Shown here: positions 63,152 to 64,000 of the stretch, one piece after another | How the letters are laid out: the number at the start of each line of letters is the position of its first letter | Numbering within the stretch: the first letter of the stretch is position 1 | NCBI GenBank assembly: GCA_002483085.1 | Contig: DLHF01000073.1 | Coordinates: 48,707 to 112,706 of the forward strand | Length of the DNA: 64,000 nt | DNA from: Ignavibacteria bacterium UBA7675 | GTDB taxonomy: Bacteria; Bacteroidota; Ignavibacteria; Kapaibacteriales; UB7675 | Direction: 5' to 3' | The notes under the pieces: model-generated | What the model saw: only the letters and a program-made list of their open reading frames with translations | Database searches by the model: none | What the model was told of the DNA's origin: nothing | Translations under genes and position numbers: made by a program

Positions 63152-64000
63152 CTATGGTTTCTTTTTTCTGCTACCGGGCTTTTTGGGGGCCTCTTCTGGC
63201 GTTTTTTTCGCGGGCTTCTTCCGCGCTGTCGCTCCTGTTTTCTTGGGTTTGCCCGCAGCAGGCTCGGCTGTATGCGCTTCGGCATTAGCTGCCGGAGGCT
63301 CCTGAACCGCAGTCTGTGCCAGCGATATCAATCGCTCGATATCCATACCGGGCAATTTCTTTATCATGTCTGCCAGCGTACCGGCAGTTTCCTCTCCAGA
63401 GGCATTCTGCATGATCTCGCGCAGACTCATTTTGGCAGTTGTTTTATACTGCGGCATGTCTGCCAGCAACATCGACTGTAAATACCCGAGGAATACGTCG
63501 AGCACGGTGTCCATATACGTCTCTTCTTCGGGTGGAGGAAACTTCCAGCCGCGCAGAAGCCAAAGATAGATATTGAAAATCAAACCGCGCAAAACAGTAT
63601 CCATTGTTCCTGTACCCAGCGGTGGTGCATCTCCAATATCGACATACTGGAACAGGACAGATGTGAAACGATATGCAGCAGCGTTGGCAATAGCACTTAC
63701 CAAGTTATTCTGGGGTTGCCCTCCATAGAATATATCCCAAGAGCTTGAGTTTTGATTCAGATAGTCGGCCAGTTGCTGGATAAGGGACGGTGTCAGCATG
63801 CTGATGCCAGAAGCGCCGGTAACACCCTGCACACCTGTAGCGCCGCGTGTACCCTGTACGCCCTGTAGCCCGCGCACGCCTGTGGCACCTTGTACACCCT
63901 GCACACCTTGCAATCCGCGCACGCCTGTGGCACCTTGTACACCTTGTACACCTTGTACACCTTGTACACCTTGCGGACCCTGATTTCCCTGCACACCCTG
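63152..64000 (-). CDS. Collagen-like repeat protein, partial at N-terminus
   Basis: At least 283 codons are visible; the start lies beyond the window. The N-terminal part seen consists of about 20 uninterrupted G-X-Y collagen triplets, mostly GVQ, GAT, GVR and GLQ (GVQGVQGVQGVQGATGVRG). A globular domain follows, with SMLTPSLIQQLADYLNQNSS and PPEEETYMDTVLDVFLGYLQ. The tail is Lys/Pro/Ala-rich (ARKKPAKKTPEEAPKK, ending RKKKP). The gene is convergent with the glycosyltransferase gene, with eight bases between stops. Collagen-like bacterial proteins form surface stalks or filaments; here location is unknown because the N-terminal signal is not seen. Confidence 0.85.
   Translation of the reverse strand, partial: QGVQGNQGPQGVQGVQGVQGVQGATGVRGLQGVQGVQGATGVRGLQGVQGTRGATGVQGVTGASGISMLTPSLIQQLADYLNQNSSSWDIFYGGQPQNNLVSAIANAAAYRFTSVLFQYVDIGDAPPLGTGTMDTVLRGLIFNIYLWLLRGWKFPPPEEETYMDTVLDVFLGYLQSMLLADMPQYKTTAKMSLREIMQNASGEETAGTLADMIKKLPGMDIERLISLAQTAVQEPPAANAEAHTAEPAAGKPKKTGATARKKPAKKTPEEAPKKPGSRKKKP

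Overview
The window looks like a chromosomal segment of a flagellated member of the Bacteroidota/Chlorobiota superphylum; a Kapabacteria- or Ignavibacteria-like lineage is my best inference. Evidence: several large exported proteins end in type IX secretion (T9SS, Por) C-terminal sorting domains; candidate promoters fit the Bacteroidota form TTTG-N20-TAnnTTTG; and a Gram-negative flagellar operon is present, which is uncommon in Bacteroidetes proper but known in the deeper lineages. Base composition is close to 50% GC and gene order is mosaic. No rRNA, tRNA, CRISPR array, IS transposase or prophage was seen.

Layout. 1-4.9 kb: flagellar run flgJ-flgN-flgK-flgL-motA (+), then a half-size EamA transporter. 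5.6-8.9 kb (-): exported beta-propeller-like protein, sucC, small lipoprotein. 9.2-12.5 kb (+): phnD-phnC-phnE phosphonate/phosphite-type importer and a small PHA-system-like protein. 12.7-14.5 kb (-): T9SS-exported repeat protein. 14.9-19.4 kb (+): dnaE and an orphan beta-class DNA methyltransferase. 19.6-24.2 kb (-): MacAB/Lol-like export system (adaptor, ATPase, two permeases). 24.8-36.8 kb (-): lipoprotein; a DUF1800/DUF1501/CxxCH-Fn3-dockerin surface cluster; two exported proteins. 38-40.1 kb (+): methylmalonyl-CoA mutase; its chaperone GTPase MeaB is at 48.1 kb. 40.4-42.2 kb: DUF2147 protein and an AT-rich islet with perfect 35-bp inverted repeats. 42.2-47.6 kb (-): 1239-aa T9SS protein and an M48 metalloprotease. 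48.1-52.3 kb (+): meaB, M24 peptidase, TPR protein. 52.5-56.4 kb (-): NfeD-like protein, flotillin, SGNH hydrolase, rsmE. 56.6-63.1 kb (+): lamin-tail protein and a 1443-aa multi-glycosyltransferase. 63.15-64 kb (-): collagen-like protein cut by the window edge.

Non-coding DNA. Many intergenic gaps hold copies of one dispersed modular repeat of about 200 bp: a left module around CTCTGCACCGCGCTGCAC and a right module around GTGCGACCGGTGACAGCGAC. About ten loci carry a full or partial copy, and one is expanded into a 65-bp tandem array (58392-58690). The two features most likely to be new are this repeat family and the 1.26-kb islet at 40915-42177, whose perfect terminal inverted repeats enclose an 85-aa ORF and a DUF2335 membrane protein with no recognisable transposase.

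How genes work together. sucC, mutB and meaB fit a succinyl-CoA/methylmalonyl-CoA (propionate) route. The flagellar genes cover rod/hook completion and filament junction plus one stator subunit. The surface proteins would depend on a T9SS encoded elsewhere.
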